Source: Periplaneta americana
Lineage: Eukaryota > Arthropoda > Insecta > Blattodea > Blattidae
Length of the DNA: 64,000 bases
Reading direction: 5' to 3'
Assembly (NCBI RefSeq): GCF_040183065.1
Contig: NC_091119.1
Span: 104,336,263-104,400,262 of the forward strand
The position numbers and the translations under genes are program-made. Under the pieces are notes generated by a model. That model had not been told where the DNA came from. It made no database searches and worked only from the letters and a program-made list of their open reading frames with translations. This document shows, in pieces, positions 24,393-37,339 of the stretch (within the stretch, counting starts at the first letter, position 1; each line of letters starts with the position of its first letter).

Positions 24393-24399
24393 TGTCTAA

Positions 24400-25885
24400 A
24401 TAACGTTGAAATAGCTAAGTCACGTTGAAATATAGTTTTACAAAGTCCTGAGATTAAGTGTTAATGATCGGAAACAATACAAAATTACAAGTTATAATAT
24501 TATAAACGTTAATGTAATGAATGCATTTATACACACACACATATATACAATGTAAATGCATATATATTGAAAACTAACAATTAAAATGAAATTAAAAAAA
24601 TATATAATAATAGACAAACTTTTACAAAGGTTTAGAGTCCTTAGGCTATGTCATTTGTTGAGTAATTATTACAATAATTTATTAATAGCTTTCCCACATG
24701 TGTAAGAAATGCACTCGCAAAAAAACAATTTTTGTTAAAAGTATGGCTTTGGATTATTTCATTCTCACCCCTGCATTTAATTTTAGCTATTTTATCTATG
24801 TGTTTGCATTCAATTTTATTCATGTTATGATTGAATGTATAAGCACTGTTGCAGTTATTGACTAATTACATATATTAATAATAATTATTAAATACATCTG
24901 TTAAGTAACCAATTGCAGTATCTTTTGCAAAATCTTGAATGTTTAAGTTGTCAATAATATTTCTGTACTATATACTATAATACGTTAAAAGAATTTGCAA
25001 TAGATTTGGGATCCTCTACTTTATAATCACTGGTTTTAATGAAAAAATATTTTCTTTCTTAGGATATCTACAAGTTTAAATTTAATAATATTACGAATAG
25101 GTTTAATTGCATTATCTGAATTTTGTACTTTTCTACTCAAATATATTCTATTTCCCTCTTTCATAATTTTTGATAAATTACACTGTACTTCTTGCAGTAT
25201 TTAAGAACATGAAGATCATTACATTGCAACTCATTACATATAGATTCTTCTTTTTAATACACGAGATTTTGAAGTCCCTGCGTTATCTACATGTTTTAAC
25301 TTTTGAATTTTTTCACAACATTGAGTGGAGAACATCCACTGAAGTGATTATGAAATTAAGTAAAAAATTCAATATATTTACTCTTAATATCAGTTGTACC
25401 AGTATCATATATGTTTTTCCAAGATTCATTTTGTAGACATAAATGTAAATAATCACTAGATACAGCAATTGCGATCCTTTCTTAGTTTTTAAATTAATAT
25501 TTTGAAATTGTTCAGTGACATTGGAAACACATAGGATTTGTTTATCATGGTCAGACAAGCCATTGATTATAGGTTCTGTCGAATAGGAATTCAGTCTAAT
25601 TCTGTGTACAAAACGTTTATCAATGGCTGTGTTACTTCAGCTTGTATGCTATGGGAAAATGACCCTACGAATACGGTTTCCAGTTTCAAGGAGTGAATTT
25701 AATTTACTTTTACGGAAAAGTTCCGAGAGATAATCTATGTTTATGTCACTACAGATCACAAATTCCATATGAGATTTCTAAAGTCTTTTCTTTACAAATT
25801 CAATGTTGGCTATAAATATTATTAAATAATGTAAGAAATATGAATGATTGTAGTTATAAGTCTGATTTACATTATAAAAAGCAAG
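24400..25885. other. AT-rich DNA, nothing recognised
   Basis: Very AT-rich; short frames on both strands show no known motif. Confidence 0.4.
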
Positions 25886-25891
25886 AAGTTA

Positions 25892-25965
25892 CATTCCTCG
25901 GCAAGATTCGAACTTTCGATGTTTGGTTTTGTCGTCCAACGCACAACCACGGACCTATTCAATGC
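25892..25965 (-). repeat. tRNA-like module
   Basis: On the minus strand, GTGGTTGTGCGTTGGACGAC precedes AGTTCGAATCTTGCCGAGG, giving A- and B-box-like blocks at tRNA spacing. It is degenerate. Confidence 0.5.
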
Positions 25966-26225
25966 TTATTTTAACAACATACAATTTAGCTGTAGCAATG
26001 TGGTGTCATAACTTGGGGTTTGTTTATTTAATGTAATTAGATTTAATTTGATTAGTTTCGCAACAATTGGACTTCCTGTTATATCCTGTTATATAGATAT
26101 TTAATTTAGGGTTGATTTATTAACTCTTACTATGCAAGATGCCTCTTATTTCAATAATTCTATATCATGTTAAATAGTCATTGTCTACACTAAAGTATTA
26201 TCGTCATCTCTCATTTCTCATCGTA

Positions 26226-27234
26226 ATGGCGAACCGTCGTGACATGAGAGCGAGTTATAGCTCTAGTTGAGGCTGGATATGGGGCTAGATCTGCTGGCCG
26301 TTTGGTCGGTGTTCCTGAAAGTACAGCCGCGAGATGGGTTCATCGTTACCAACATTTTGGGGAGGTCGAAAATCGCCCTATTCCTGGGCGTCCGCGGATT
26401 TCTTCATTGGAAGAGGATGCTCTTTTATTCGAGACAGTTCGACAGGACCCCTTTCTGACTGCTAACGAAATAAGAGCAGCATCTAACTTTCCCGGCTCTT
26501 CACAGACTCTGATCAGCAGGTTGAGGAACCGCGGTATTAGGAGCCGGAGGGCTGCGCAAATGGAAATATTGGGGGAAGCACAAGCTGTCGACCGTCTTGC
26601 CTTCGCTACCAATCGAGTGGATTTCGATTGGAGAAATGTAATTTTCTCCGACGAAACAACCATCTCGAGTGATTACGAAGGTCCTGTCCGTGTCTATCGT
26701 GAGGATGGTCTCCGACATGATCAGCGCTATGTGCACCGACGTGAAAGATCGGGGCGCTTTAGCATATCGTGTTGGGGGTGGATGTCTTACGATGGACCTG
26801 GCGTTACAGAACGCATCGATGGCCGGTTTAATGCGGGAACTTACGAGCACATTCTGGAAAATATATTCCTTCCCTCCGCCCGAGAACGTTTTCCCGAAGG
26901 AACATTGCTGTTCCAGCAGGATAACCATCCCGTGCACTATGCTGCAAGCATTCGAAGATGGTTTCAAAGGAGACCCGAGATCGAAATCATTAATTGGCCT
27001 CCGAAGTCACCTGATTTGAATGTCATCGAAAATTTATGGGCGGAATTGAAAAAGAGAAGGATAGCCACCTATGCCCACCGACGCCCTCGAAATCGAGACG
27101 AATTGTGGGATCAAGTTGTTGACACCTGGGAAGATCTCGCCGGGGATCAGAACTTATTCCACAATCTCGTGACATCCATGCCGGATCGACTTAGAGCTGT
27201 AATAGAAGCTGATGGCATGTGGACAAGATTTTAA
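26226..27234 (+). pseudogene. Tc1-like transposase, DD35E, near-complete with one 5' frameshift
   Basis: IS630/Tc1-type transposases cut at TA sites. An N-terminal paired-type helix-turn-helix (RSAGRLVGVPESTAARWV, then a GRPR hinge in PIPGRPRIS) precedes the catalytic core. The core has FSDETTI (first Asp), FQQDNHPVHYA (second Asp) and PPKSPDLNVIENLW (Glu), ending in EADGMWTRF. By direct count 35 residues separate the second Asp from the Glu, versus 34 in canonical Tc1. From the ATG at 26226 the frame reaches a stop at about 26268, and the helix-turn-helix lies in another frame, so a small indel near 26245-26255 broke the start. The rest (26275-27234) is intact. Terminal repeats are not clear; 26005-26025 and 27328-27348 are weak candidates. 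Confidence 0.85.
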
Positions 27235-27436
27235 GTTAACAGGTCTCTTTTGTTTCTCATGATTTTTGTTTGAGGAAGAATACTTTTAACTTCCAAGTAA
27301 GATTTATTTTTTTTACGAGGTTCAGCCCACTTGTAAGACCCAGAAATTGGGCATAAATTATTCCATATTTTTCGACAAATTAGACAGTCGAGGAACTCTG
27401 AACAAATTAATTACACCTCAATAAAAAAAAGTTTTA

Positions 27437-27515
27437 CCTGGGATCGAACACGAGACGTTTCGGTTATACAATGGAACCGGCACGCTACTATATGAGCTAC
27501 CGAGACAAGACAGTG
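27437..27515 (-). repeat. tRNA-like module followed by T-run
   Basis: On the minus strand, CTCGGTAGCTCATATAGTAG and GTGTTCGATCCCAGG (near-consensus B box) are followed by a run of eight T. It resembles a tRNA with terminator but the stems are imperfect. Confidence 0.6.
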
Positions 27516-27529
27516 ATAGCAGCAGTCCA

Positions 27530-30500
27530 GAATGTAGATCCCTTAGCAGGCATTTGCCATTCGGTACAGTGAAGCAATGATATTTTGGGACTCTAGCTAT
27601 ATTGTGAAATCCTGGCCTTAAATGGCAGTCTTCTTCGTGATCCTTATTCTGGTCCTTGTCCTTGTTGTGGTCCTTGTAACAATTCTTGTACTATCTGTCA
27701 TGTAATGTATCCCTACGTCGATATCGAGTGAACCGCGCTGTAGAACTTTAACTTCCGACGACCAAGAATCGTCTCATTCTTTTTCAGGGTAACTGTACAT
27801 ATAGTTATAATAGATCAAGAACGTTTTAATATTTTTACAATTATCTTAAATATGCACTACGAGTATGAAAAAATTGAATTACGCTACTCACTGTTCACAG
27901 ACGACTCCATTAGCAAGACTAACTCTTTGGTTGTCTTCAGACTTCAGTTAACGGCGAGATTCAGCCTCCATCCTGAAATGAAAAGTCTCATTGAGACGAG
28001 TAGTTTCATCAGTCATCACATTTTTTTGTCCTAGAATTTATATCGAAGAAATTAAAATAGCAAAATTTTAAAACTATGTTGCTCACCGTTAACAGTTTAG
28101 ATGTGATGAATCCACGAAGAAGGCATCGGGTAGTCTGAGTAGTTTATAGGGAAATTTTTGTCAGCTTAATTCTTACGAGACGATTCATGTGAATATTTAG
28201 TTCTATTACTGCTTAGTGCAATACCCGTTTACGAGGAATCCTTTACTATGGCTAAAGACTTCTGGAGTCAATATAATAGCGTAATATGTAATGCAATGAA
28301 AGGAAACTTATTCAGATTCCTACATATACCGGAATGATACAGAATCGCTTTGAAATAATAAAGATTCTAACTAGTTAGTTAAATTATTAAAATTAGTGGT
28401 TTATCTCGTGAAGAATATTAAATCAGAATACGAAAGGATTCGCGATATTTTTCAGAGACGAACTTTGTAATTCCTGCGGTGTTTCGTATATGCACCATAC
28501 ACAATACATTACCGGAATTTTCGTATGAAGTAAAATTCGACATTTAAAATTGTCCAGTAATTTTAGGTTATTTGTACCATTAACTTAAAATCGAACATTT
28601 ATCCGGTCTTGAGAGATATTCCACATGTCTTCCATGAAGATTTAGAGTTCTTACATGCCAACACGTCAATTACCAGTAGTTTTTACTTCCTAGTGTTCGT
28701 CAAAGTAGTAAAGTGGTCTGGTTGTTGTTACCAGGTCGTCTCGTCGAAAATATTGCAGTCAGGAGTAGCCTCCGATTTAAGTGCAGAATAAAATGGAAGG
28801 TCATGAAAACTTGACAGAAAATTTTCACTTCATTAGCAAACCGAAGATTAAGCTTACTTTACGAAAAGTAATTACAGTATGCTGTTAAAATCTGTATATT
28901 ATTCAGTGTAATAAAAGTCAGTTTTATACAAAATTCCAAATTCTACAACTTGCACGAAGTGAAGTTGGAGTTGGAAATATTCAAGGCATATTTATTAAAA
29001 AGCTTATAGACTGCCTTCTTCCAGCTTCTAATGAATTTTCCTCTAAAATTCAATGCTTTGAAGACCTATTATAGAGTTTCAAAACCATGGTAAATTCCGT
29101 GGCAGACAGAACGTAAATTTAGTCTTATAATCGCTCGAGATGAGAATTTAAACCTGAAATCGTGATTGAAGAAAATTATCAACAAGTCGCTCAGTTCCTA
29201 ACATGAATTTCTGTAGGCCTGCATAATTGTGCCAGTTTATGCAGTGACAATTACCAATTCTGTTTACTATGAAAATTCATTTTGCAGAATAGGCGTGGAG
29301 CACCTGAAAATCCCGAACCGCTTTGCTAGTAATCCTAAATTATTTCAACCAAACCTGTATCAACAGTGAATAAAAATAGCGAAATAAACACGAAGCTGTA
29401 GCTTCCATAACGTTATGAAGTCTTATCTTTTGCAAGTTTTGTATGGAACGAACAGCTGAATGTTTACAATAATATTTAAGGAGAAAAAAACATTTATAGG
29501 GGATCAAGACTTAACAAAACAGATTTGTTAAAGCAAGAATGAAACCCCCTCTAAGTTTCACGCAACATTTTAAATTTGATGAATTACATCCTGAACAGAG
29601 ATTTTTCTAAATTTCCAATGAAAATTTCGATACAATATGCTCAATATTCTTGATATTGAAAATAGGCGAGGTTTCCCCACACAACTTCCAAATGTTGCCA
29701 TTTGTAGAATCAATTTTAATAGAATTTGTTACATTTAAAGCGCTCTTTGGTAACTTGCGCTAATAAATTCTGTTGAATGACTAGGAATAGGTTTGCATTC
29801 TCTCAAATGAATTGTACGGCGTATGTTAGTAATGTTACAAAGCAGTTATTGCCGGCCATGCAAGAAGAAAGACGAGACGCGCGTGCGCAAAGTTAGCATG
29901 TTAGGGACACCATAAATTCACTCGAGAGTTTCAAACCAGTCTCAGAAAAAGTTTTCAATACCTTAGAATTGGTCAATTCACAGATTAAACAGGTTTATTA
30001 AAATTCAAAACAAAGCATTGTAAAATGTCTCCATAGGAGTTAAGTCTCGCTTAAAAAGCCGTTCTAGCAGGTGGGGAAATGCTAACTGCATAGACTAATC
30101 CATACTCTATAAAACATGATTTTCTCCACGTTCTCATTCCATGTATTTAGCATTATCCCAAATCCAGCATAACCCTCTCAGAACAGATCTGAGTTTACTT
30201 TTTGAGTCAACGGCTTGTTTCGAGAAATGGCGTTACGTTTTCGAAGTCATAACCCAACAGATAATTTATAAAATTTGAGGAAATTTACAGTAAGTCGATC
30301 AATTTTAATGTTTATGCCACAATATTCATCGCTAATTAAATAGCTCAACCCGGAAGTTACACGAAATTTAATAAAATCTGTGGTAAATCACAAAATAAAG
30401 ATAAGGATGTTTTACAATATGAACTCTACTTTTCAAGAAGTTTGTGTTTATGCTAGTATTTTACATTTGTCCAAGAAGTAGTCATTATGCTTCCCGACTT

Positions 30501-32280
30501 ACCACATTTCTAAATCGATCATGAACAGCGTAGTTTTCTTACAGATTTTCTTAACTTCAGAGAAATGCAGATAATTTAATACGTGAAGAAAACCACAGCT
30601 TCACATTTCTTTCGAGAGTTAGATGCACAGTTCTTCTGTAGGCTATATACCGCGAACGGTTATACTGAACTACAAGCATTAAGAATTAAGTAGTTACACA
30701 ATCCTCTGCAATTTTTGAACACACAATATTTATAAGAGTAATTTTGAAACTAAAATTTGATTTCTTGAAACCCCGAGAATCGTCCGATGGCTCAACACTA
30801 ATTCGATTCGAATCAAGTTTTCGAAAGTGATGCAGGCAGATATTCGAACGTATTACATTGCACCAATTAAATACTGCATACACTTAGTTAATGAGATTAG
30901 CTATTACTCTAGTGAAGACTGATCGTACACAGTACACCCAGCATGAAAACATTAAATAGCTACTCGCAGAGTCGCAATACATCTACTACTTACTCGCAAT
31001 ACTAAGAAGTTTAGGTGTAAGTTTCTACTTTCGTTCCATCAAGTTTCACGTCACCTCTACACTGGAGTCTGTACTGTGGAGTCGCTAGTCTTGTCAAATG
31101 GCGTAAAGGTCTGCGTTACTTGAAGTCGAGTCTCAGTATTGGCAATGAACACTTTAAGAGGCACTAATGTAATCTGGATGACGAATTACATACAAGCCGT
31201 AACGAAATATAAAACACAGAAGTAATAACGAAACAATTTATCACCAACTTTACACCTAATTAAACTTGTTCCTTTGTATTTTCCTAATGAAACATTCTGA
31301 AACAAAATGCTTCGTCTTGTGTATATCTGAAATATTGAATATAATTATTTTGATATTTCTAGAAAAATTATAATAAGCTTTCGAACAAAGCCACGTCTTA
31401 CGAACGGAGTCGCCGCAAGTAGACAAGACGGGCAAATAGTCTTCTCTGGGCGATGGCACTAGCAGCAATAACTGATTACTTGAAGACACAGGTGCTCGAA
31501 TCCTGAAACTTTCCTCGCAGATGGCGTTCGAGTCGGAAATATTAACCCTCTCCATCTGTCTATGTGGCTCGATGCATTAAGTACGATTTTAATAATTAGA
31601 ATAACAATAACTTATTTTGTTATGTATAGATTTTGTATTACTTACTGGTAGATTAAATAATTTTCAGTTCTAATTCATTTCTTTGTTATTCCAGGTAATA
31701 AAAATTTAATGTTAGTCTTTGTATAGTTCTGCGAAGCCTCGAACTAAAAATCGATAACCGAATTAGATCTTCCGTAATTAAATAGAATTCAACAAAATGG
31801 CAAATGAAATAGTACCAATTATTAATATGATTAATGAAACAGTAATACATAACGTAAGCGTTTGCATAATTTCGTACTTTTCCGTAAATTATAGTATCAT
31901 AGATTCTTCCCCTTCCTTCGTGTAGCGGAACATTTAAATATGTTGCACATTACAGTGCTATCAAAATTGCATCATGAATCTCTACAGTTTTGTAGATATT
32001 TCACTTAGTAAAATCCTGCACATTCCTTTCCCTTCTCCTTTCGACTTTATATCCTCCCCCATCCACTTTGCTTTCTCTTCTCTTATATTCTTTAGCCTTA
32101 TCACATCATGCTCTTAGGACTTATTAATGAAAACATATTATAAATACATTAACCGTTTTCATTTTGCGAACATTTAATATGGAAGACTATATACATATAA
32201 ATAAAATGTTATAAATATTTTGGAAACAGTAAAGTAATAATTAATAATTAAAATAATTCGACTAATCAACCAATCGATCA
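27530..32280. other. 4.7 kb without recognised genes
   Basis: AT-rich sequence with only short frames. 27735-27790 shares GTCTCAT-CTTTT-CAGGG-AACTGTACAT with the SINE-like element at 24.0 kb. A minus-strand frame at 31256-31555 is preceded by a TTTCAG acceptor-like site and contains a GTAAGA donor-like site near 31400, but no homology supports an exon. Confidence 0.4.
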
Positions 32281-32283
32281 ATG

Positions 32284-32660
32284 CGCCCCGCGTCGTGGCG
32301 TCGTGGTTTAAGGCATCCTGCCTAGGGCTCGCGTTACAGAGTGCGCGCTGGTTCGAGTCCCCATGGGGAAAGAAATTTTCTCCTGAAATTTCGGCCAGTG
32401 TATGGGATCGATGCCCACCCGGCATTGTGATGTATTTGGTAGCGAAAACCGGTTACCAAAGCTAGCTGTATCGACTGAGTGATCATCGTGCTAAGCACAC
32501 CATACCTCTATTCTGGTTGGATGATCGTCCACCTTTGCTTCGGCATGTAGACGTGACGCCAGCAGCCGGCTAGTCGGTCTGGTCTTTAAAAGGACTGTAG
32601 CGCCACGGATTCTTCTTCTTCTTCTTATTATTATTATTATGATTATTATTATTATTATTA
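32284..32660 (+). mobile_element. tRNA-derived SINE with (TTC/TTA)n tail, copy A
   Basis: The tRNA-like head contains GGCGTCGTGGTTTAAGGCA and CTGGTTCGAGTCCCC (B box). A conserved body (AATTTCGGCCAGTGTATGGGA, CTCTATTCTGGTTGGATGAT, GTCCACCT, TAGCGCCACGGATT) ends in (TTC)n/(TTA)n. The same 330-bp sequence recurs at 56256-56607. Confidence 0.9.
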
Positions 32661-32806
32661 CTCTATATAATCAATCAAAGGACCGTATACTCTCTAATTG
32701 CCCCTTCAGCTCATTTCCTATCTATACAAATGTGTCTACTTACAAATTCATGTTAGTGTTAGTAGCAGTAGCAGTAGCACTAGTAGTAGTAGTAGACATT
32801 ACACTC

Positions 32807-33304
32807 AGATAGAAACCTTACCCCACATCTTGGGTTTCTGTCAACATGGGACTCTCATCCGGAATACTAGACTCCATGCAATACGAGGACTTATTGCTAA
32901 AAGTCTTCCTTCCTTCTACGAAGTTCACCAAGAAGTCCACTGCCTTGCAAAAGGTGGAAGTTCTCTGCGAGTTGACATCATTGCCATTGATAGAGGAAAT
33001 GACACAGCAATTTATTATCATCAATCCCACCGTGCGCTTTGGAACTGCAGTTGAACAACCCATAGCAGTACATGAAGAAAAGAAGACCGTCTATGACCCT
33101 ATAATTGTATTCTTTAGAGATTATTATCATAAACAAGGACAGATTGAAGTATTTGGATTATTGTTCGAAGCAAGGGGAACAATTCCAAAATTCTCAGTTG
33201 AATGTTTTAAGTCTTTTGGAATTCCTTTAAAAATTTTGAAAATTATTTCTGTAGATGTAATGAAATATTCTGTTCAGATTTTACGTAATCACCTGTACAC
33301 CTAA
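32807..33304 (+). pseudogene. C-terminal domain of a restriction-endonuclease-type LINE, frameshifted
   Basis: The first frame reads ETLPHILGFCQHGTL, RNTRLHAIRGLIAK, then LRVDIIAIDRG, whose D-I-I-x-I-D core fits the PD-(D/E)XK nuclease of R2/NeSL-like LINEs that cuts target DNA. Homology then moves to another frame: INPTVRFG, EQPIAVHEEKKTVYDP, IEVFGLLFEARGTIPKF, and RNHLYT before the stop at 33302. The shift is near 33008-33016. A Cys/His finger (C-x5-H-like around GFCQHG) precedes the nuclease as in that group. The RT upstream is missing, so this is a 5'-truncated dead copy. Confidence 0.75.
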
Positions 33305-33533
33305 TTTTTTTTATATTCTATCCGATTACTAATAATTATTGAATAAACGTATTTTCTCAAGGGTAGTTTCCATTCGAAAATAATAATCATAACAAAAATG
33401 TTTATTTTTATTTTTATTTGTTTACTATGTTGTGTCTTTTGGCAACCCTTACTGAAGGGCAGCTACCCTTACGGGATTTATATATATATAGTAGGCCTAG
33501 TAGTGGTAGTAGTAGTTTATTTTCCATTGATAA

Positions 33534-33905
33534 ATCGTAATTAGAAACAAAATAGAATAGGCACAAATTAATGTTCAATAAATAGCAAATTTAAACCTAA
33601 GTACAATTAACAACAGTAGTATATAGTTGAATGTTTAAAGTAACAAATCACAGGCTAAATAAAATTAACGATAACAGTACAAATACATTTTTAGAGTAAA
33701 TCGCAACCTAACTAAAATTAACAATAATACAAATGAATTTGTAATCTAATAGGAAATCACAAATCACAAGCTAAGCGTGTAAATTATTTTTTTTAATTAA
33801 ATAGCAAATTACAAGCTAGCTGAATTTAACATCTACAGTAAAAATGAATGTTTAATTACTCATAAATAGCAAATTACAACTAACTAAAATTTACAATAAT
33901 TCACC
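33534..33905. repeat. Degenerate tandem repeat, ~75-85-bp unit
   Basis: About five diverged units share ATAGCAAATTACAAGCTAAC, AAAATTAACAATAA and ACAAATGAATGTTTAA. It lies just downstream of the LINE relic and could be its 3' UTR or an independent satellite fragment. Confidence 0.65.
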
Positions 33906-34445
33906 GAACTAGTAACAGAGCAGAGCAAATATAAATCGAGGCATATAGCAGAGCAGGAGATATAGAGACAAGGACTATGATAAAAACCTATGTGAAAACA
34001 ATGTATGCTGATTTTGGAGTACCTACATTAGTTGGCCGTTTGTACATCGTTTCTGGAGAAGTACCCGTACAACTTACAGAAACGATGGTTTATAAGGAAA
34101 TGCTTCAGAGAGTTTCGAAAAGAATTTTCCGTTTCCTGATTGCAGCTGTTGGTCAGAAGCGGATGAAAGATTTTGGAACATAGACAAATGGGAGATGACT
34201 AAAAAAAAATTAGTAGTATGCTTGGAGAGGATTGTTGTTTCGAGTATCATAAGAATGATAATGAGAATTTCGCATGGCTAAATTTTTATGTATGAAAGCA
34301 TATTGGATACATTCGAAGATAATTGTGGACGGAACTGTTAGAATCTTTTGCTCTTTGGATGGACGTTTGCAATATTCGCGTGGTTTAATTTTGAAAATGG
34401 TTTTAATGTTTCGTTTTTTCAAGACAAGAATTTTGTCCATTAAGT
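33906..34445. other. Unassigned DNA
   Basis: A 68-codon frame at 33977-34183 is not recognised. No repeat boundaries seen. Confidence 0.35.
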
Positions 34446-34449
34446 ATTG

Positions 34450-35130
34450 ATCTGCTGCACTCTATTGATATCCTTCCATCCATTCGTGCAGCCATTATCC
34501 GTGAATTATCTGACGGATGGATGGACGGACAGGTTTTTAGCTTGGTAGATAAACAGTAAAGTCTATCCGTCCGTCAGACAATTCATCTGTCCGTCATCTA
34601 TACATTTAATAACCCACCAATTAACTGTCTGTCTAACTGTTCACCTGTTGATCCACATTTAGATCCCTTGATCTTTCAACATATCCACCTACTGTATCTA
34701 CGCAACTAACTTCCCATCCACCAACCTATCTGTTCATCACACCACCAACCTACCAATCTGTCCACGTACAGTACGATTATTTAGTCCTGACAGTCGCCGG
34801 CAATCTGCGCTTGGGTCAGGCGAGTCCATTAAGTTACGCCAAGGGATGTTCAGGTTAGTTTGTTGCCTGCAGTCAGAGCGATCGGATGTCACGCATGCGG
34901 TATAGCGTTGTTTTTCCAGTACAGTTAAGCTGTACAGCATTCCTTTATCGACCGCTCGCCCTTATCTCTACTTCGGAACTCTCCCCACTACTCTATTACT
35001 TCCCTTCTTTCGTGTCGCTAAGCTGTCAGGACTAAATACTCGATCCGTATCTATCAATCTATCTTCCCATTTAACCATCTGTCTACCTACTCATATACCC
35101 ACTCACACATCCATTCAACCACCAACCCAC
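34450..35130. repeat. Decayed CCATC/TGTC-type microsatellite interrupted by a MITE
   Basis: Loose repeats of TCCATC, CTGTC and CCACC motifs flank the MITE on both sides. 34510-34578 forms a short hairpin (GGATGGACGGACAG against GTCTATCCGTCCGTC). Confidence 0.6.
34780..35036. mobile_element. 257-bp MITE with TA target duplication
   Basis: Termini TTTAGTCCTGACAG (34780-34793) and CTGTCAGGACTAAA (35023-35036) are perfect 14-bp inverted repeats flanked by TA on each side (34778-34779, 35037-35038). Size, TA duplication and lack of coding indicate a Tc1/mariner-type MITE. Confidence 0.9.
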
Positions 35131-35289
35131 CGAATGATTGAAAACTTTCTGAAAATGGGAATGTCCTCCGTATCGGGACTCTGGCAACCCTAATCTCAAA
35201 GTACACTGAAGACTATACATACACTGAATTAATACATCATTATTAAGCCGCCTGAATATCAGCTGTACCGCTTTGATATTTTTAATATC

Positions 35290-35430
35290 TGGTAACCCTA
35301 CTTGAGACTCTTATTCAAAGTGTCCCGTGTTTAAATTCCGGACTGGCCAACCTGCCTGGGTTTTCGACGGTTTACCCCAGTCCTACTTAAGGAAATTCCG
35401 AGTAGAGGCAGGTGCCTCAATATATCAGAC
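35290..35430 (+). mobile_element. tRNA-derived SINE fragment
   Basis: GTGTTTAAATTCCGGACTGG (B-box-like) is followed by GGGTTTTCGACGGTTTACCCC, a body sequence typical of an insect SINE family. It is truncated. Confidence 0.5.
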
Positions 35431-36312
35431 TCTTCTACTTTAAAAAATACAACAATTAAAATGAAGAGGATATTCAATAAATAATATTAATTGATTGTAA
35501 TTGAAAATATGATGCATTTTCGATCCTGCTACACACGACAAACGGGAGAAAAAAACCTACTTAAGTCGTTAAAAATAATCTCAAAATTGTAGCACACCAC
35601 TCTAAATCCATCCACTGATTTTCTCTGGCATTTTCACATGAAATCATAACGTAACCCAATGGTACCACCATTATAATGTACTACGCAGGAAAGCACTCTT
35701 TTCCTCGGTCCAGGGTAAATCTATTTCTGTAATTAATCTACCAAATGTGTACCGTACTTAGGTACTTTAAAAACTAAAGGCACGAAATAGTTTTTGCTTT
35801 ATTTCAAATATCTGTAATAAAATAAAATTTTCTGCTTGTGTGGTTACTTTATTTGTGAATAGGAATAGATCTTGAATAAAAGGTATTGTTTGCATTACTG
35901 TATTTTGAAATTATTTTTCATAAGTTTCCTGGAAATCTAAATAAGTTCTATTAATTTAAATAATCTAATTTACTTTATATTACTTAACAACATTGCTAAC
36001 CAATGCTATTAATATCTGACTTCGAACAACCCAATCAATTACTGAAGTTAATTACTAGGCTATAGGCTGTATTTGACTTTGCCCTTTTGGCCTTCTTTAT
36101 TCCTATTTTTATATTTTTGTTGAAAATATTGGCGGCTTAATCCAAACTCCATGTGGGTTAGCACACCCAGGCATTTTGGAAATTTATCTTATGAAATATA
36201 TAAATTTAAACACAAATTCCTACCATAACCCAATCATAGCGCAAGGTAAAAAAATCGAGCAGATGACGCAAACATGGCAGCGTGCAAAGATCTGACCTAT
36301 CGACGGACCTTG
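35431..36312. other. AT-rich DNA, nothing recognised
   Basis: No gene or repeat boundary seen between the SINE fragment and the P-like element. Confidence 0.4.
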
Positions 36313-36471
36313 GACAAGATCAGAGCAGTGTATATTGGAGAGTACCGCATTCTTTTGATCCGACAAATGCCGACGCGGCGGCCATATTTACTCCTGCGGA
36401 GACTCAGTACACCATAAGTCTTGCGTAGGAACAGAGGTTTCTAGTGTGATTTTCCATCGTTATCATGAAGA

Positions 36472-36520
36472 ATGCCGTGTTGTTGTGCAGTTAATCAATG
36501 TGTAATCAATTGCTGTTGTA
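36472..36520 (+). pseudogene. THAP-domain N-terminus of the P-like transposase
   Basis: The ATG at 36472 reads MPCCCAVNQC, matching the start of THAP zinc-binding domains (C2CH), the DNA-binding module of P transposases. After about 18 codons the sequence changes to LINE reverse transcriptase, so the domain's later Cys/His residues are lost. Confidence 0.7.
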
Positions 36521-36527
36521 CTGAATT

Positions 36528-37215
36528 AGCATTACAGCTTATTGTCTATGCGGGTGACATGAATATATTAGGAGAAAATACACAAACTATTAGGGAAAAC
36601 ACGGGAACTTTACTGAAGCAAGTAAAGCGATAGGTTTGGAAGTAAATCCCGAAAAGACAAAGTATATGATTATGTCTCGTGACCAGAATATTATATGAAA
36701 TGGAAATATAAAAATTATGAATTTATCCTTCAAAGAGGTAGAAAAATTAATATATCTTGGAGCAACAGTAACAAATATAAATGACACTCGGGAGGAAATT
36801 AAACACAGAATAAATATGAGAAATGCCTGTTATTATTCGGCTGAGAAGATTTTGTCATCTTGTCTGCTATAAATAAATCTGAAAATTAGAATTTATAAAA
36901 CAGTTATATTACCGGTTGTTATGTAAGGTTGTCAAACTTGAACTCTCACTTTGAGAGAGGAACAGACATTAAGAGTGCTTGAGAATAAGGTTCTTAGGAA
37001 AATATTTGGGGCTGAGAGGGATGAAGTTACAGGAAATTGGAGAAAGTTACACAACGCAGAACTGCACGCATTGTATTCTTCACCTGACATAATTAGGAAC
37101 ATTAAATCCAGACGTTTGAGATGAGCAGGGCATGTAGCACGTATGGACGAATCCAGAAATCCATATAGAGTGTCAGTTGGGAAGCCGGAGGGAAAAAGAT
37201 CTTTGGGGAAGTTTG
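36528..37215 (+). pseudogene. LINE reverse-transcriptase fragment inside the P-like element
   Basis: The segment begins LQLIVYAGDMNILGENTQT, the catalytic region with YAGD in place of YADD, then continues across several frames through VEKLIYLGATVTN, VLRKIFGAERDE, LHALYSSPDIIRN and GHVARMDES. This is the C-terminal half of a common insect RTE/Jockey-like RT. Several stops and frame changes plus the Gly in the active site mean it is dead. AATTAG near both edges may be microhomology or a short target duplication. Confidence 0.8.
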
Positions 37216-37339
37216 CGATTCTGAACAATTAGTTGAGTTTCTAGGTAGGTACAGATGTAAGTAAACCCGAAACAGAAAGGTCTAGTGAAGATGAATCTGA
37301 GCAAAAGAAATTGATAGGCTAAATTTTAATTTAACTGAA

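Noticed and set aside
26346-27019. Other frames of 105-155 codons overlapping the Tc1-like gene
   Set aside because: Shadow frames of the transposase, which alone has recognisable motifs.
27437-27515. Functional tRNA gene
   Set aside because: The B box is good but the acceptor and D stems do not pair well, so I list it only as tRNA-like.
31256-31555. Minus-strand exon candidate with acceptor and donor-like sites
   Set aside because: No homology and no linking exons; splice-like hexamers are common by chance in 4.7 kb of AT-rich DNA.
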